Shown here: in pieces, positions 4,795-6,612 of the stretch | How the letters are laid out: every line of letters starts with the position of its first letter | Numbering within the stretch: position 1 is the first letter of the stretch | Program-made: the position numbers and the translations under genes | Source: Candidatus Kaiserbacteria bacterium | GTDB taxonomy: Bacteria > Patescibacteriota > Minisyncoccia > Phycocordibacterales > Phycocordibacteraceae | Direction of reading: 5' to 3' | Length of the DNA stretch: 6,612 bases | NCBI GenBank assembly: GCA_003230945.1 | Contig: QIHK01000018.1 | Coordinates: 1-6,612 of the forward strand | Notes under the pieces: model-generated | Told to the model about the DNA's origin: nothing | Database searches by the model: none | What the model saw: the letters and a program-made list of their open reading frames with translations, nothing else

Positions 4795-5952
4795 TCACTT
4801 TAGGAAACCGTAATCGCGTTGTTTCTTCATAATTAACGTAGTTAGTGTATCAATCTTTCTTTTCAACACCAAGGGATTCAACTGCTTGTGTTCTGCTGTT
4901 AGTTTTTCTTTCACTTCTTCCGATACATCATCACGCTCCAACATACGTTGGCAAGGTGTCTTCCCATTCTTTTCATACACTCGTCTGTATTTTGCACCAA
5001 CTCTCTCACTAGAAAGAGTTCTACGTACCGCTTGAAAATGATTTAAATACAAAGCCAGTTCATCATACAGTTCGTTCACCAAATCAACTACTTCAATACA
5101 ATCAAAGCGAGTGTAACCAAGGTACTTACGCACCACGTGCCCATTACGCTCTTCAACAAAGCAGTTATCATTCTTCTTGTTTGGTTCTGAACGTGCAAGT
5201 TCAATTCGTTCTGAATCACACCACCTTTTACAATGCCAGTTTATGAATTCACTGCCGGAGTCTGGATGAGCATACACCCACACCACAGGCAATCGTTTCC
5301 GTATGACTTTCATACTCTCTACGGTAGACTGTTCTCCTTTGTTCCACTGAGCTATCGGTACTATCCAGTATGTTGGAATATCGGTGTAGTTAAGTGTCCA
5401 CATGAAGGATCCTGCTAAAGATTCACCACAATGTGCTACTGTGTCGATTTGTCCTGAACCAACACATCTTTCTTTCCATGGACCTTTGTGTATCGGTATG
5501 ATTGACTTTAAGTGTGATGGTTTGGTTGCAGACTTACCTTTACCAACACTGTACTTTCTTTTAAATCCTTCGCATCTACGACGAACCGTTCGTTTCTTCA
5601 TCGCACACAACTTGAGTGTCGCTTCGTCACTATGCTTCCACATAGTGTCTCTCGTTAAGATTGAAACGTATTCTTTAATCATTGGGAACAACAACTCACC
5701 ACACGCTTGGTTTGCAATGTCCCATAGGTCAAAGAGTGCTGAGTCAACATCTTTTGTGTAATATGTTGGACGACCACGTTTCTCCGATAGGCGAGAGTCT
5801 TTCAACTACAATACTTTAAATCTTCGTATGACCGACTTTCTATGCATACCAACCACATCGACACAATGGTTGAGTATTTCACATTTTCGTTCTCTATTAG
5901 CTTGTAAATATTCCTTTAAATATCGCTTGAATATGTTGTTTTTTGTCTCCAT
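4795..5952 (-). pseudogene. IS481-like DDE transposase interrupted by in-frame TAG
   Basis: Read from ATG 5952 (or the in-frame ATG at 5958), the frame gives 48 residues of a helix-turn-helix N-terminus (METKNNIFKRYLKEYLQ ... GMHRKSVIRRFKVL), then TAG at 5806-5808, then continues in the same frame to 4795 with LKDSRLSEKRGRPTYYT. The distal part alone can be read as a 336-residue protein from a TTG at 5805, but without the DNA-binding N-terminus. The integrase core is intact: Asp in GQIDTVAHCGES, Asp in AHPDSGSEFINW and Glu in NDNCFVEERNG (residues 170, 231 and 267 of the joined protein). The C-terminal KTPCQRMLE block is also kept. A single base change explains the stop. Amber readthrough cannot be excluded from sequence. 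No Shine-Dalgarno precedes either ATG. Confidence 0.85.
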
Positions 5953-5967
5953 ATGCATATGGAGACA
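5944..5967. promoter_or_regulatory. 24-bp perfect palindrome over the transposase start codons
   Basis: Half-site TGTCTCCATATG (5944-5955) is followed by its exact complement (5956-5967). On the - strand both candidate ATGs lie inside it. It could be a dimeric operator for autoregulation or an mRNA hairpin (9-bp stem) that hides the start codons from ribosomes on read-through transcripts. Confidence 0.6.
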
Positions 5968-5989
5968 CGGTAACCTATTTATGGACTAT
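5968..5989 (-). repeat. Inner copy of IS481-like terminal repeat
   Basis: On the - strand it reads ATAGTCCATAAATAGG then TTACCG; the first 14 bases are identical to 4763-4776. It lies directly against the 24-bp palindrome and about 35 bp inside the outer repeat. Confidence 0.7.
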
Positions 5990-5999
5990 CCAGTACCGT

Positions 6000-6025
6000 T
6001 TCGGTAACATTTATTTTGGCCTATA
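6000..6025 (-). repeat. Outer (terminal) right inverted repeat of IS481-like element
   Basis: On the - strand it reads TATAGGCCAAAATAAATG then TTACCGAA. It matches the left end at 23/27 aligned positions and, unlike the inner copy, shares the full TGTTACCGAA block and the leading TATAG. Confidence 0.7.
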
Positions 6026-6198
6026 ACGCAGTTTTGTATACTCTGATATATCATATGTATACTGACCAAGGTGGCAGTGTGTATCAATTTTACTTGAACT
6101 CTGTCTTAGTGTTCTTTCTTGAAGCTTCTCATAGGAAGTAAAAAGAGGTCGAAATCTTTTTACCAACTGGATTCTTCTATTCGACAAAGAACATTAAC
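6026..6198. other. Non-coding flank right of the IS481-like element
   Basis: Contains a candidate target-duplication copy GCAGT (6028-6032) and a 28-codon frame from ATG 6055 (MYTDQGGSVYQFYL...) that ends at 6141. No Shine-Dalgarno and no recognised family, so I do not call a gene. Confidence 0.4.
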
Positions 6199-6225
6199 CA
6201 AAAATCCCCCTTATGGGGATTTTTG
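6199..6225. terminator. Bidirectional intrinsic terminator
   Basis: AAAAATCCCC (6200-6209) and GGGGATTTTT (6215-6224) form a perfect 10-bp stem, 11 with the outer C-G pair, around a CTTAT loop. The built-in A-run and T-run give a U-tract on both strands. There is no intact gene immediately on either side: the nearest possible clients are a remnant entering from the right edge on the - strand and whatever preceded the IS insertion on the left. Confidence 0.85.
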
Positions 6226-6263
6226 CGTTATAATATCTAGCGAAAATGAACAAAACCGCTTTC

Positions 6264-6290
6264 CTATCTATCTTACGGAACGCAATAACG
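6264..6290 (+). repeat. 27-bp exact direct repeat, copy 2
   Basis: Identical to 1327-1353, same orientation, 4937 bp apart. In this copy the 3' half joins its flank to form a hairpin, GGAACG (6278-6283) and CGTTCC (6290-6295), which copy 1 lacks. Confidence 0.9.
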
Positions 6291-6499
6291 TTCCCAACAG
6301 GACAAAAAACTTCTTAGTGTCGATTTAATAGCGACCCTTATAGCATCTATATTGTTTATGCCCATTAAGTGCAATTGTATGTATCACCACATAATCAATC
6401 TCTAGAATGTATTGCTTCAAAGATAGTATCAAGACGTACATCGTCGTTCAGGAAGTACGAATATTTTTGGAGTATTACCGAAACATACTTTGCTTCTTA
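6291..6499. other. Intergenic stretch, no supported gene
   Basis: Short frames exist on both strands, for example a 30-codon - strand frame from 6365 to 6273 that ends inside the 27-bp repeat. None has a family signature or ribosome-binding site. Confidence 0.4.
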
Positions 6500-6610
6500 T
6501 CAAATCAAACGTGATTGGGTGTATTTAGTGATAACCACTATTCTTTATTTGCCCTCTTCAGTCTTAATAACTATCTCCAAAGGTAACTCTGTCGCAAGTT
6601 TGTAACGAGA
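6500..6610 (-). pseudogene. Possible coding remnant entering from the right edge
   Basis: The - strand frame is open from the window edge and reads SRYKLATELPLEIVIKTEEG up to a TAA at 6545-6547. It continues in the same frame as RIVVITKYTQSRLI to TGA at 6500-6502. The two parts together resemble the strand-rich end of a small protein (an E-x-x-x-x-V-I-T-x-Y pattern as in toxin-like or DUF4258-like domains), so the TAA may be a nonsense change. It is equally possible that a real gene simply ends at 6545 or that this is not coding. Low confidence. Confidence 0.3.
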
Positions 6611-6612
6611 TT

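Larger units (their letters stand above)
4762..6025 (-). mobile_element. IS481-like insertion sequence, about 1.26 kb, transposase interrupted
   Basis: The element carries one DDE transposase gene reading leftwards. The left end (4762-4788, starting TATAGTCCATAAATAAG and ending GTTACCGAA) matches the complement of 6000-6025 at 23 of 27 aligned positions with one gap. A candidate 5-bp target duplication, GCAGT, lies just outside at 4754-4758 and 6028-6032, a few bases from the repeats. This makes the outer repeat the likely true end. A second, inner repeat (5968-5989) lies about 35 bp inside it. The exact ends may differ by 2-3 bases from those given. Confidence 0.75.

Noticed and set aside
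1357..6025. Composite transposon formed by the two IS elements
   Set aside because: The elements belong to different families with unrelated terminal repeats, and both transposases are broken, so they cannot jointly mobilise the segment.
6119..6328. 69-codon + strand frame
   Set aside because: It reads straight through the perfect terminator hairpin at 6199-6225 and has no recognisable motif.

Overview
The window looks like accessory DNA from a Patescibacteria/CPR-type bacterium (Parcubacteria-like). The base composition is AT-rich and genes are small and sparsely packed. The two transposases, the zinc-ribbon membrane protein and the Ig-like secreted protein are all of kinds I associate with that group; this is recognition from memory, not a search. 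TGA is used as a normal stop, so the recoded genetic code of Gracilibacteria/Absconditabacteria does not apply.

Layout: (1) 1-482, a toxin-antitoxin pair on the + strand: a ribbon-helix-helix antitoxin cut by the left window edge, overlapping by ATGA a RelE/ParE-type toxin. (2) 483-713, a leader with a perfect DnaA-box 9-mer, inverted repeats and a promoter placed so that the next mRNA would be nearly leaderless. (3) 714-1133, a small protein resembling the phage Barnase-EndoU-Colicin-RelE-like nuclease family. (4) 1357-2384, an IS256/Mutator-type insertion sequence with 22-bp terminal inverted repeats (21/22 identical) and a transposase broken by two frameshifts near its N-terminus. (5) 2461-2897, a small zinc-ribbon membrane protein overlapping a short hypothetical protein. 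(6) 2942-3265 (-), a small multi-pass membrane protein. (7) 3383-4119 (-), a decayed gene for a membrane-anchored extracellular protein with an Ig-like C-terminal domain, recovered by joining three reading frames. (8) 4423-4690, a GC-rich, hairpin-dense element with no convincing gene. (9) 4762-6025, an IS481-like insertion sequence whose DDE transposase is interrupted by one in-frame TAG; its start-codon side carries a duplicated terminal repeat and a 24-bp perfect palindrome over the start codons. (10) 6026-6612, mostly non-coding, with a clear bidirectional terminator, the second copy of an exact 27-bp repeat and a possible coding remnant entering from the right edge.

Overall this is a gene-decay and mobile-element landing zone: two damaged IS elements, one shredded secreted-protein gene, a possible dispersed structured repeat and toxin-type genes. 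The least explained signals are the exact 27-bp direct repeats about 4.9 kb apart (1327-1353 and 6264-6290), the GC-rich structured element, and the asymmetric double end plus palindrome of the IS481-like element. I do not see a convincing new multi-gene defence or metabolic system.
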